Of a stretch of 64,000 bases of DNA, positions 32,850 through 43,793 are shown in pieces. The notes beneath the pieces are model-generated. The model saw only the letters and a list, made by a program, of their open reading frames with translations. It did not search any database and was not told where the DNA came from. This stretch comes from Sporopachydermia quercuum (taxonomy: Eukaryota > Ascomycota > Sporopachydermiomycetes > Sporopachydermiales > Sporopachydermiaceae), in contig BCGN01000009.1 of the NCBI GenBank assembly GCA_001599295.1, forward strand, positions 62,001 to 126,000. The letters are read 5' to 3'. The position numbers and the translations under genes are program-made. Position 1 is the first letter of the stretch, and every line of letters starts with the position of its first letter.

Positions 32850-34640
32850 TCATAGCTTATTTACTATGCAATCACAATAAAAACGAGGATCATCTTGGGT
32901 AAGGGAATACCTTTTTATTCCGTTTTCCTCGTCACAGTAAGAGGCCATTTCACCGTCAACACAAATGTCCCCAGTGAAATTGCCTCGTGACGGCTTAATG
33001 TCGTCAATGCCGACATCAGGAGACCATACGTAAATCTCCGACGCAAATTCATGTCCAAATAATTGATACAACGTCGTGTCCTGCAAAGTGGTCGCATAAT
33101 CCTTTGTAAGCTCTCCTCTAATAACTGGCTTTGCTTCAGGATCAATAGGAGGTTTAGTGTAGAATTGAATCCTACTATCATTGAACTCATCTATAGAGTA
33201 ACGAAGGTTGCTCAGTTCACGCATTATAAGAGCATTGATCCTGTACTTTTGTTCAGCTCGTTCAAGATTTTGGATTTCAGTCTCAAGAGTAATATCTTCA
33301 CCTTTTAGTATCTCGGTAAACGTTGGCTGCTTGCCGTATCGGTTAACTGTAAAGTTCAGCACTGTCAAATTCTTAGTTGTTGATAACTGGAACGAGAACT
33401 CTTTAGTTGTGAGTTTACTGGCACATTGTGCACGAACTGTATAGTAGCGCTTATACAGCTTATAGTCAAGATTTGGTCTCAGCTCAGACGCCAATACAGG
33501 GAGAGCCAGCATTGTAGGGAAAACATCTAATACATCTTTCAGACTAGAAAGATATCGATATCTTTCGTTGTAGTAAGCATATAAAGATGATAGCGTATAA
33601 GGCTCTTCAACATCGTCTTCAGTAAGTATTATTTCTTTGTTAATGACACATGAGACATATTCATACTCTTCAGGGTTAAATTCATAGAAGTAAGCGGCGA
33701 CCTTATGATAAGGAATAATTCTACTTAGCAGCATTAAAAATAAGATAGTATACTCGCATTTTCCGCTTCTTTTCACTGTATGTTTTCCAAGCAAATGCCA
33801 ATATTCTAAGAAACCATAACTACACATTAGTTCTATTATGGCGTTCTTTGGATAGGCAGCGGGGAGATTTCTGCTTTCAGCACGAATATTTCTGGTTTCG
33901 CTCAGTTTGACTGATTGGTCAAATATGTTCATATGTTGGTAGAAAGATATAGAAGACAGGTTGCCATTATCGTCAGTGTATGGTAAGGTATCTTCATTAT
34001 TTCTCTTGTGCACATTAAGTTCATTCACTTTCGGAACTGAGTCGATAGCAGCTAGAAGTAGCACATAACATCTCCTAGATATTTCTCTCAGTGTTAGATT
34101 TTCGGGGATTGGTTCATCTTTGGTAGTGTCATTATTTCTGCTCTTGTTATTGTTGTTATTGTTGTTATCATTTTCTAGTTCATCCGGAAGACATTCAAAC
34201 AATGCGTCTATCAATGCTGCTATCACTGCTGGCTGATACAGAACAGGTTTCCACGAATGTGCAGCAATATACTGCAGCGTAACAACAGCTTTCAGTCTAT
34301 CTTTTGGTTCAATTAACTCACCGTCTGCCCTTATTTCCCCGATTAGTTTCTCCATAAGCTCGGGACTTGTCAGAAACCTGTCAGAAAGCAAATCAAGCGC
34401 TGCCAATCGAAGGGTAAAATTCGGTGAACTGGTAAAGTCTTTCAAAACACTTATTGGAAGTTTCTGTATAGAAATCACTTTCTGTTTATCCATAAGCGCT
34501 AAAACTGATTCGACATCAGTTGCTTTCATCTCATTGGACACTTTCTTGGTTTCTTTGAATGTAATAACTGCTAAGACTATACTTGAAGCAAAGAAAGTTA
34601 CTCCTAGCAGTAACGATTTGCCGAGTGTCGCCAGCATCAT
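32850..34640 (-). CDS. Membrane-anchored orphan with a helical-repeat-like N-terminal half
   Basis: 596 residues, starting from the first in-frame ATG (34640). An N-terminal hydrophobic segment (about 6-30, TLGKSLLLGVTFFASSIVLA) can act as a membrane anchor or signal. Residues 45-170 resemble ARM/HEAT-type helical pairs (TLRLAALDLLSDRF, DRLKAVVTLQYIAAH), followed by an Asn-run linker and a long domain with few landmarks. The C-terminal third contains DFIP-like acidic loops and several Cys near the end (CVDG..YCDEENG..YCDCIVNKL) that could form disulfides or bind metal. I cannot name a family. Signal-plus-cysteine architecture hints at an ER-lumen or mitochondrial intermembrane-space face, which is inference. 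Confidence 0.7.
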   Translation of the reverse strand: MMLATLGKSLLLGVTFFASSIVLAVITFKETKKVSNEMKATDVESVLALMDKQKVISIQKLPISVLKDFTSSPNFTLRLAALDLLSDRFLTSPELMEKLIGEIRADGELIEPKDRLKAVVTLQYIAAHSWKPVLYQPAVIAALIDALFECLPDELENDNNNNNNNKSRNNDTTKDEPIPENLTLREISRRCYVLLLAAIDSVPKVNELNVHKRNNEDTLPYTDDNGNLSSISFYQHMNIFDQSVKLSETRNIRAESRNLPAAYPKNAIIELMCSYGFLEYWHLLGKHTVKRSGKCEYTILFLMLLSRIIPYHKVAAYFYEFNPEEYEYVSCVINKEIILTEDDVEEPYTLSSLYAYYNERYRYLSSLKDVLDVFPTMLALPVLASELRPNLDYKLYKRYYTVRAQCASKLTTKEFSFQLSTTKNLTVLNFTVNRYGKQPTFTEILKGEDITLETEIQNLERAEQKYRINALIMRELSNLRYSIDEFNDSRIQFYTKPPIDPEAKPVIRGELTKDYATTLQDTTLYQLFGHEFASEIYVWSPDVGIDDIKPSRGNFTGDICVDGEMASYCDEENGIKRYSLTQDDPRFYCDCIVNKL

Positions 34641-35304
34641 GAAAATGCGCGTTGCTGGCAATTATAGCAGGGGGTCATGCATGAATAGTTCAGTAGCTGC
34701 TTCTGCTAGATAGAACTGTTGTTTTGGTGATAAGTAAACGCAATGGGTAAACACAATAGGTACACAATATGTTCTTCTGTGTGTTGATGATGGGATATGG
34801 CAATATTAGAGATTATGTTAGCGCAGAGACAATGCTATAATTCTGAGAAAATCAGAGCCCGCTGTAGTGGTTACATAGTCAATTAATAGCTTCAAAATCA
34901 AGTAGAATGACCTAATAACAATATTCTCTTGCTGATAGGGAAGCCGAGTGAGAAATTGACATATGATGGTAGAATATAGGAGGAGGTGAGTTGAAGATAT
35001 AGGAAATGATGGTTATATGACAGTTTCCGCAATTAGAGTTCTCCCAAAAATGGAAGATAAATTACATTATACATAATTAGTGCATGAAGTGTAAAACTTT
35101 AATCGGAATTCAATTGAATTGGCATGTCAGAATCGAAAAATCAGTAGCAGGAGCAGTATTGTTCATATTTCCTCCTCTGACACCAGAAATAAACCTACAA
35201 TGTACCTTACAAATATTGGAAAATAAAAATGCTTATACGAAATCGATACATCGTATTGTCTGCTATATACCTCATCACTTGAACCATATATCAAATCATA
35301 ATCC
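34641..35304. other. Intergenic between two minus-strand genes
   Basis: Carries the promoter of the orphan gene and the 3' end of the mannosyltransferase. Nothing else is visible. Confidence 0.5.
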
Positions 35305-36591
35305 TTAAGTATACTTGTCCCATCCATTAGGCTTGGACAGATTGTTAATAGAATAGAATTTAGAAGTACAACTATATCCTCTCCATGTGAAATCATCATC
35401 TGGATTGCAGACACATTTATGTTTCATTCTGAAGGCATTATCAACAGGACAGTTATGGAAAGGAACATGATAATATCCAAAATCATCAAAAAAGTGAATC
35501 TGATCTCTTTCAAGGAAGAGAGAAGCAGCAATTGAATGAACAGGAGCATCACCCCATCTTTCATAGAAAAATCCTCCAGCCTTGTCAAGGTAGTTGAAAT
35601 AATCACTGTAGGCCTGAGATCTGTAGAAATCTAATGAACCAATTTCAAAATTGGACCAGAAATGACAAAGGTTATAAGATTCTCCAGAATCATCAGAAAC
35701 AAAATCAAGCATGTTATTTTCAGGAAGATGTTTAGGATATTCCTTCATAAATGCCTTGGTTGTTTCCCATAAAGTTGGGATGGTCTCAATATATTCTTTA
35801 AGTGAGATAGTGAAGCCATACTTGTAATTATTGACATCCATAAATTTGAAAGCATCATAATCAATATCACAATAAAGCTTAATGCCAGGTTCAACTCTCC
35901 AGTAGAATTTATAGTTTTCCATAGTAGGATGTCTATAGAAGAATCCAGATTCATATCTACACATATGACGGTAAGGAATGGAATCACCATAAATGACTTT
36001 TCTTTCTCTCATATCTTCTCTGACTTTTGCAGCTCTTTCCAAATCAATCCATTCAGGGAATGACCATTGTTCTTTTGGAATTAATCCATAAGACGTCTTA
36101 CCAGAGACCAAAGCAGTGGTAGCATCTTTGAAATCTTGCGTGAATTCTTCGTCATTAAGAAAAACCCAGTCGTACTTGAACTTGCTGTTAAATCTATCTT
36201 CGACAACTCTGATGGATTCCAATAAAGGATATAAATCGGTGTTTCGGGCCAACGAGACAAAAGTTGCTGGAATTCTTTCGTAATCATCGGGAACGCCATT
36301 AGGATAATGTTCCATAGCATCAGGATGGAGCTTCCCATTACCGAGAACTGGGGCGGCAGGATCTTTACTCACTGGAGTGGTTGATGGGGCATTTGCGGTA
36401 GGCTTTTCTCCTGGAGAAACCACGTTTTGATTGCCACTAGACGTTCCCGTAGATGGGTTTTTTTCAATTGTATCGACTTTTGGTGCAGCATAAGAAGTCA
36501 TTGAGGATGATTTGGCTAACAGTAATCCCAGGATGATGAGAAAAGCTGCAAACAGCGCCAAACGCGCTGTACGCGTTCCAGTTCGTGACAT
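35305..36591 (-). CDS. KTR1: Golgi alpha-1,2-mannosyltransferase, Ktr1 type (GT15)
   Basis: Type II Golgi enzyme that adds alpha-1,2-linked mannose to O-glycans and to N-glycan outer chains. 428 residues: a short basic N terminus, one membrane helix at about 10-26, a Ser/Thr/Pro stem to about 100, then the GT15 catalytic domain. Family landmarks are all present: [106 protein letters not shown] and [15 protein letters not shown]. The Glu in the RVEP block and the [11 protein letters not shown] block line the active site in the Kre2 structure. Similarity to Ktr1 is closer than to Kre2 or Ktr3. It is divergent from the N/Q-rich gene at 38.5 kb. Confidence 0.93.
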   Translation of the reverse strand: MSRTGTRTARLALFAAFLIILGLLLAKSSSMTSYAAPKVDTIEKNPSTGTSSGNQNVVSPGEKPTANAPSTTPVSKDPAAPVLGNGKLHPDAMEHYPNGVPDDYERIPATFVSLARNTDLYPLLESIRVVEDRFNSKFKYDWVFLNDEEFTQDFKDATTALVSGKTSYGLIPKEQWSFPEWIDLERAAKVREDMRERKVIYGDSIPYRHMCRYESGFFYRHPTMENYKFYWRVEPGIKLYCDIDYDAFKFMDVNNYKYGFTISLKEYIETIPTLWETTKAFMKEYPKHLPENNMLDFVSDDSGESYNLCHFWSNFEIGSLDFYRSQAYSDYFNYLDKAGGFFYERWGDAPVHSIAASLFLERDQIHFFDDFGYYHVPFHNCPVDNAFRMKHKCVCNPDDDFTWRGYSCTSKFYSINNLSKPNGWDKYT

Positions 36592-38491
36592 AACGAATGA
36601 TTATTCTTTGTCCCGATAAAAGACAACTGTGATGCAATTATCTATCAGTTCCAATTAGCTAATATAATTGTTTATCATACATCAGTAAGGTTAAATATCA
36701 GTCTCTTTGGATGTTTCCTGCAAGAGCACTATTAATTAAAGAAGAAAAGAACAGATTTTTGAAAATGACAAGAATCCTCAAATAAATCTGGATTTGAAAG
36801 AAATGGATAACTTTAATTCGGCTTATGCATAATTATGCATTTAACTTTAATCTTGTATGAGTCACTAAGAAGTCCAAACTAATTGTTTGCTTTGTTCGAT
36901 GAAAGACTTCTTTGAGGAGACTAATTATAGGAGTAATTAAAGAAATTCATTAGTAGGAGTTAAGAGAATTGAAGAAACGTGTGAAATTGTTCGTAGAAAG
37001 TAGGTTGTCTGATGTAAGATATGAATGAGATAGAATCAATGCTGTTCTAAGAACAATTTAAGGTTTATTTCCAGGCTATAATTATTCTCAATTTCTTAAT
37101 TCAGGCGATATGATAATTCATTACAAATTTTGGAATAAAACATACATGTTTATATGAGAAAACTTCCAATAAAGATCAATTAATCGATCTTACGGGTTGA
37201 ATTTGCGTCTTGTGAAGGAGATGTACATGAAATGAAGAAGCTACAAACCATTTAAGGAGTTTGGAGAAAGAGCCCACTGCTTCAAGTCTTAGAGTNTAGA
37301 AGATGTCCAGAAATAAATTATTTAACTTCCTTGTATTAATTAAACAAATCTCCAGTCAACTTGCACCTTCTGCATTAACTTATCAATACATTCAATGTCT
37401 TTATCAGGCAAGTAAGATGAGGATGACGTCGCGTATTAGAAATTAACGAGAATTGCCTTTTTTGGCGTCTGACTTAATCCATCTTCTAGATTAGGTAATC
37501 AGAAAAGAAAGTTTTGGATCCTGCATATTAGTTGCATGGGTGCACGGGGGTGTATGTTTCTGGAAAAAATCGGAGTTTCATACTAGGGTCTGACTTTGGA
37601 TCACTCTTCGGCCTGAAATATTAGGGGTCCAGGGGCAGGACTGGATATTGGTTAGATATTGGTTGGATGGAACTTGTATTCAAAACTGTTGAATAAGCAG
37701 AAAAAAAAAAAAAAGAAGAGACAAAAGCATTTGGTTCAACTCCTATACAGGTTTCAGTCCTCCGCACTTTCCTGCCTTTTCCTCGGTACTCAACGATCAT
37801 CACATTACACCATCAAATCCCCCTCTTTACGTACAAGTCCATCTCATATCCTTTCAAAACACCCTAGGCTCTCACCTTCCGCACCCTAGAGTTGTTCCGT
37901 CAACAAATAAAAACTAAACCTTGTCGAATTGTGTAACTTCCATCTCACAGATCTTCCTTTCTTTTTTCTCTCTGATTTGTCACTTTATTTCCTGTTATTT
38001 TCTTTTCTTCTACTTGTTCGCTTGATATCAACATTAACCTCTTACTGCAATTTCTATTATATATATTCAGAAAGCATAGGTTTTATCGTGTATAACACGG
38101 ACATGCTATTTTAAAAGTTTTCGCTGCATTTGTTCGTTTTGCGAATTGTATTGTATTATTTAGTTTATTTTTTTTGCTCTCACATAGTTTTTGGATACAA
38201 CGTGGACACATTAAGTTGGTGATTCTTCGTTAGATAATAAAAGGATAGAAGGAATAACAAAGGAAAGATAAAAGGAAACGGAAACGATCGCTCAGGATTG
38301 GATTGGATTAGATTAGTTTGGTTTGGGTATCATAAGATAGGAAAGAAAGTCGGTTCCTTGTTGTATTAAATTTAGGAACAGAATAATAACAGCAGGAACT
38401 ATACAAATTGGTTGTTATTAGAATAGGTTTACTTCTAGTTATACTAGTGTCCTTGTTATTAATTATTATTACTATCAAGAATACTGTTATC
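36592..38491. promoter_or_regulatory. 1.9-kb divergent region upstream of KTR1 and an N/Q-rich gene
   Basis: Non-coding and AT-rich. A 15-base A run lies near 37700. The stretch at 37.93-38.06 kb is strongly pyrimidine-rich, and 38.30-38.33 kb has a GATTGGATTA-type simple repeat. The span and sequence suggest a long promoter or leader for the gene at 38492. One N lies near 37.30 kb. Confidence 0.5.
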
Positions 38492-39253
38492 ATGGCTTTA
38501 GAAACTGTCTCTAATGGGTATCCATTACCTGATTTTCAGGGAATGGCTTCTTTAAACCAACATCAGCAGCAACGTCATCTGCAACAACTGCAGAATTTCA
38601 ACCATATGAGCCAAATGAACCAAATGGACCAAATGGCTTATACTCCAAGCTATCAACAGGTCAGCAACCCTGCTGTTACTAGTGTCAAAGCTCATGGCTA
38701 TCGTCCTAACGTTGAGTCTGTAGCTTTCAACTCTCAGCTCGAACTTGTTGATTCTGCAATTCATAACTTGCACTCAAAATCTGTCAACCGTCGTCGTGGA
38801 GCTAATAGCAATATTAATCATAACATCAACGGTGTCAATATCACTGCCTCCAGCAATGGAAATACTCCCAGTAGCATGATCAATATGCCCCAGCATGTCC
38901 CTCAGGGATACTCCCCTATTTCGGGCCAGACCATTTCTTCCCACGGAACTGTCCAAGGTTCATTAGGGGGGTCATCATTTGATCATTACAGGGATGAGGA
39001 TGCGCTCTCGGTTGCCTTATCGGCCGCTGATTCAGTGCTTCCGGGCTCTTTCTACACCAGAAGTACTATTGGCAATAGTAATAGTAACAATGATAACACT
39101 TCCAGCTCATCTGATACTTCTTTATCATCGTTTTCAAGAGCTGGCGCTTCAGTTGAACCTGCTTTANCTCTACCCTCTTTGAATCTGGATTCACCTTGGT
39201 CTTCTAAAGTTTGGGGAAACAATGGGTTAGGAATGACTTCTGTCTGGGGTTGA
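38492..39253 (+). CDS. N/Q/S-rich protein of unknown function
   Basis: 253 residues from the first ATG (38492). An upstream open frame with a hydrophobic stretch begins only at a TTG and is treated as leader. The N-terminal 35 residues are Gln- and His-rich (NQHQQQRHLQQLQNF), followed by repeated Met/Gln/Asn (NHMSQMNQMDQMAY). A short conserved-looking block (SVAFNSQLELVDSAIHNLHS) follows, then Asn/Ser-rich sequence. The end has an aromatic motif with repeated Trp-Gly (WSSKVWGNNGLGMTSVWG). No domain is recognised. Composition suits an RNA-binding or transcription-associated, condensate-prone protein, but this is inference. The gene sits between two long non-coding stretches. One N falls in the C-terminal region. 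Confidence 0.6.
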   Translation: MALETVSNGYPLPDFQGMASLNQHQQQRHLQQLQNFNHMSQMNQMDQMAYTPSYQQVSNPAVTSVKAHGYRPNVESVAFNSQLELVDSAIHNLHSKSVNRRRGANSNINHNINGVNITASSNGNTPSSMINMPQHVPQGYSPISGQTISSHGTVQGSLGGSSFDHYRDEDALSVALSAADSVLPGSFYTRSTIGNSNSNNDNTSSSSDTSLSSFSRAGASVEPALXLPSLNLDSPWSSKVWGNNGLGMTSVWG

Positions 39254-41169
39254 GTTTGCCTTACTCTAGCAGTTTATTTTATATGGGTTTTTTTTTTAAA
39301 AAAAACATTGTCATTCTTTTCTTACCAGTATGCTTTTTATACAAAAGCGCAAGATTGCTAGTAGTTTTCTCTATTCTTTATGTTGATTATAATCTGATGG
39401 TGACCAAATCGCAGGAAGTGGAAGTAAACAAGGCAGAGATCATTGAAGCTTGACGCCGGAAGTGTGTGGTGTATGATGTATAGTGGATGGTGTCTNGTTT
39501 GGTTGGTGTGAAAAATACGGAGTGCGTTAATTCGGGATTATGATATGTTTATTTTGGTTATTCCATTCAATGGAAATAGATTGCTGTAATCATTCGTGAG
39601 TAACTATTTGACTACTTTGATGATATGATTAAAACAGTACGCGTTTAATGAGATGATTTTTTGGTTTGATTTACTAGTTTGATGTTTTATCATCAGGTTT
39701 TGTTTATAATTGGTGCATTAAGGACTTTTATGTTTATTGGTTGTGTTGTGATGATCAACTTGGCAGGGTTTCATTCGTTTTTAATGTTGTCCTGATAATG
39801 CTGGCATGTGCATTTAGATCATAATGGATTTCACTTGGTGCTTAAATGGATTGAGGATTAGAAACTGAAGATGGAGAATAGAGAGAAGGAAGAATCGGTT
39901 GTGATTGTTGTTGTAATATTGTGTTTATTGTATTGGATTAAAAGGTTTAGAGGAAATGAAATGAAAAAAAAGGAAAGGAAAAGAATGAAAATGTTTTCTC
40001 CTATGGTGCGTATTGTTTAATATTTCTATTTGACAATATGTATCTAGTATTTATGACTGTTAATTTGGTTGTTGAATGTCGGATGTTGGATGGATGTTGG
40101 ATTGTGTTTTATTTCATTTGTTTTATGTTATTTTACGTTATTTTCATGTTTATTTCTTTGTTTTCTAAATGGTTTACTGGTGGATTTGTTTTGCATAGAA
40201 ACGTTTTTATCTTGATTGTATAGGTTTGGTTCTCCAACCATGTTGATGTAAATTAACTTCTAGAGGGGAATAAGAAAATTATTGTGTTGCATTAGGCTGT
40301 AGGAATCAAGTAATTGAAGGAATTGAGTATAAAGATGGATGGTATGGATGGTTCAACATTGTTTTGATTAGTAGTGAGGGGCTGTTTGAATGAACCACCG
40401 TCAGATATAATTGCCGAAGCTGGAGAAGGTAGGAAGATACAGGAAGGTCAGTTAGGAAGGTCAGTTAGGAAGGTCAGTTAGGAAGGTCAGTTAGGAAGGT
40501 CAGTTAGGAAGGTCGTTTATTATTATGAACGATAACTGTAGAAATGTTTTTTTTCTAATGATACTTATGGAACTGTTTATTCTATCATTGCCAAGTTTTG
40601 TTATTAAATTATGTTGTCAAATCGTCCTACTAATTATCATATCGATTATAGGACCAATTATATTATCAATCATCTAAATATCTGAATTGTAGTAACGTTC
40701 AATAGCACCTTAACGTACAATCACACTACAAAATATACCACATACTACACCCAGTATAAGCATATCTCAGCTACGTATTGATCCCTGGAATGATTAGATG
40801 ATTGATTGCTATTCCAGTTTCTCCTGTACCAATTCCTACCATCAGGAGATTAGNGGATTACGCTTATCAAACATTCCCTCTCTTCACAACATGCAGTTGA
40901 TGGTGATTGAAAACTGTTTAATTACATTTTCGTTCTGATATTTGATATTACTTGTTCTGATTGATCTTTTGCAGCTTCTTATTACAGTTTCTTTTAGCTT
41001 CTCATTTCCATACATACTTCTCTACGTATTTCATGCTTTCACTCAACCAACCGCCCAATCTCCTTACCTATTCTAGTCATTCATAGTATATACAAGCCCC
41101 AAGTCCTCCCAGCTTTCCTTTAAAGCCACAAAGCTCCGAATAAATACTCATCACGCTCACACTCGCACA
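39254..41169. other. 1.9-kb convergent gap with a minisatellite
   Basis: Apart from the 13-bp tandem repeat at 40442-40514, the interval is T/G-rich, low-complexity DNA (39.5-40.3 kb). ACGCGT occurs once, at 39639-39644, far from any promoter. No gene is supported. Two N positions occur. Confidence 0.5.
40442..40514 (+). repeat. 13-bp minisatellite, about 5.6 copies
   Basis: The unit GGAAGGTCAGTTA is repeated five times without change from 40442 to 40506, followed by a partial GGAAGGTC. Perfect identity between units means recent expansion or a replication-slippage hot spot. Confidence 0.95.
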
Positions 41170-43009
41170 TCAACCTATCTTAAAAACCTTTTTATCCAGC
41201 TCTACTTTCAACAACTGTTCAATCTCAAGAGGATCGTACTTTCCTTGCGTTGCTCTCATAGCCAACCCTACTAAATATTTAATAGCTCCTGGTTTGCGCC
41301 CAGTCCGTATATCATGAACTATCGCAGAATGGTGCCTCATGACATCTAAACAGACGGAATTCAAGTAATTCTTGTCGTCTTTCTCAAACGCAGCAGACTC
41401 TAAATTGAAGCTTTCCAGCAGCTCAGGGATACTTTTCTCCCTGTCCTCCGGCGTGTTCACCAAATGGGTCAGGAGCATCTTAGCACTGAAAGCTCTCACC
41501 TCTCTTGTCTCCACTGCAACAATCAGCTCGCCCAGCTGCTTCCAGGGGATAATATCAGGACTGAAAGATAGGTTGCTTTTGGTCAAAGCACCCAGCAGCT
41601 CATGAACAATCCAATTGGCAGCAACTTTCTGCTTGAAAGACTTGATTCCATGAAACAGCAAGGAGTTCACGACATAATTATGCACTTTGAAAAAATATGC
41701 CAGCAATTCTGGATCTGCTACCAGCGTGTGTGCATCCTTGGGATATAATTGTAAAGGATAGCTTATTAGATCGTTTAAAATGGCTTCAGGGAGCCTGGGG
41801 AGAGAGCTCTCCACTTGGGGTTTCACATCATCTTCCAATACAATCCAGTCAAGCTCAGGATCTGGCATATATCTATAATCAACAGCGTCTTCCTTGCCTC
41901 GCAGCTTTTTGGTGGCTTTCCCGTCCCAGCTTCTTGTTTCCCGTTCAATCTTTCCTTTGCTGTCACTGGTGCTGAGAATGCCGGATTGACGTTTATATTC
42001 ATACTTAATGGCCCGCATCACATTGCCAGTGCTGCTGAGGTTCTTGATTTCTACCCGCTCACCTCCATTCACACTCACGTTCACATCAACCCTCAGGGCT
42101 CCTGTCTCCATATCCCCTGTGCATACTCCAATGTGTCTCAGGAGCGTCTGGATCTTCTTCACGAAGAACTTTGCGGAATCTGCAGTTTTAAAATCAGGAG
42201 CAGTGACAATCTCAATCAAAGCGCTGCCATTTCGGTTCAAGTCAATGCTTGTTCCATTGTTGCGATGTACAGATTTCCCTGTGTCCTGTTCGATTTGAAC
42301 CTGCTCAATGCCAACGCGAATTTTCTCTCCCAGGGCCAATCCATCATTACGAGTAAGCCAGACAGAGCCATTTTTGGCGATTGGGAAATACTTCTGGGTG
42401 ATTTGGTATCCTGCTGGCTGGTCACCGTAGAAATAGTGTTTTCTGTCAAAGGAAGAGATCTTGGAGATGTCGCATTGCAAGCTTATAGCTGCTTTCAGTG
42501 CATAGAGAAGAGCTTGCTTATTGAGCCGCTAATTGGTGATTGTTAGTTAGCAGGAACTAATTGATTCTAGTGCAGTTATANTAATAAAATTCGTAAATAT
42601 GTAAATATTATATATGAATACTTACAGGTTGAGTTCCTGGTAAGGCTGCATCGTAAAATGATACCAAGCTATTGGGTTTTGCATGGAATTTGGCTTCAGT
42701 ACCTGTATAGTTTGGTTAGAGCTGAATAGGAAGCATTAGGCATAGAGAAGGGATACAATTGGTCCACCATAGATAATATAATACATATGAATACATATAT
42801 TCATACTTACTTGAAAACAGCTTGTGAGGTGTACTGAGCTGCGCATGTATCTCCAATCCGCATTTGAGCTCAAATTTCGATGTCGGGGCTATAGGAGCTG
42901 TTGCTGTTGCTATAGTCCTTCTTAGTGCTACAGGTCCATAAGAAGTCTGTGGGAAGTTTGAAAGATGTGGAAGCTTGATGAGCATTCTGTCCTTTGCTTT
43001 CGCCCACAT
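41170..43009 (-). CDS. PET112: Mitochondrial Glu-tRNA(Gln) amidotransferase subunit B, three exons
   Basis: GatB subunit of the trimeric amidotransferase (Pet112-Her2-Gtf1) that makes Gln-tRNA(Gln) in mitochondria from mischarged Glu-tRNA. Exons are 43009-42811, 42702-42626 and 42528-41170 (544 residues; S. cerevisiae Pet112 is about 541). The N terminus looks like a presequence, and the GatB core starts [20 protein letters not shown]. Across the exon joins the chain continues [18 protein letters not shown], then [19 protein letters not shown], then [20 protein letters not shown]. The downstream [13 protein letters not shown]-type block ([13 protein letters not shown]), YRYMPDPEL and a C-terminal YqeY-like helical tail ([14 protein letters not shown]) are present. 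Introns (108 and 97 nt) have GTAAGT donors and CTAAC/AACTAAC branches. One N lies in an intron. Confidence 0.95.
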
Positions 43010-43793
43010 TTCACAAACTATTATGGAGGCTCAATGCTGATTCTATCAATCTATCAAGATATCGATTGTAGGATCAGCAGTTCAGTTCAGCTGATACCAA
43101 TGCAAGAAGGACCAGTTCTGGTATCGAGGTTACAATTGTAGTTCCAGAGCTGTAAACAAATCAGACGGTTTAAGATAGACATCTATTAGTAAATACATTT
43201 TTACCGGAAAACTTGATAGAAAAGTCTATATGGGTAAAAGAATGGCTGTTGATACTCGTTTCCGTAAACGATTTTGGTTTGCGGAAAAGTTTCAAGTCAC
43301 GTGAGTAGACAATTCCTATGTCTCAATTTAGGTATGAAAGTTTTGTTCACGGAATAAGACAGTCCAATATCAGGGGTAATGAATAATGGAGAAGGATGGG
43401 CTCCGAGGTGGGATGCGATATCATGAATGAATAATGGATATTTAACCGATTGACAATCTACAGGTCAGAAAGTGATAAAAACAAAGGTCAAGTGTTTAAC
43501 TATGCGGTGTTCGGGCCTTGGCTATTTTTCTTACGTCCCAGCTGATCATTTACTGCAAAAGCCAAAAGCAAAACCGACACATGGATACACTGCAATATTA
43601 TTGGACTGTCTAATCATAAATGGGTCCTATCAACTACGTACTACGAACAGTTAACAGAACAGCAATGACAAGTATTCAATAGAAATCAACGTGATTAGAT
43701 AAAATAAAACCAGAATCTATTTAAAACAATTCACCCAAGAGTTATTTACACATGGCAAGCAGGCAAAGCATGCAAATCAAGCAAAACCGTGTA
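43010..43793. promoter_or_regulatory. Intergenic between PET112 and KAP123 with a CACGTG site
   Basis: TCACGTGA at 43297-43304 lies 288 bp upstream of PET112. The rest is KAP123 3' flanking DNA. No gene is seen. Confidence 0.55.

Noticed and set aside
39639-39644. MCB element ACGCGT as a promoter site
   Set aside because: It lies in a convergent gap, downstream of the N/Q-rich gene and far from any start, so no promoter role can be claimed. The second copy at 48223 is about 1 kb from KAP123 and is only weakly suggestive.
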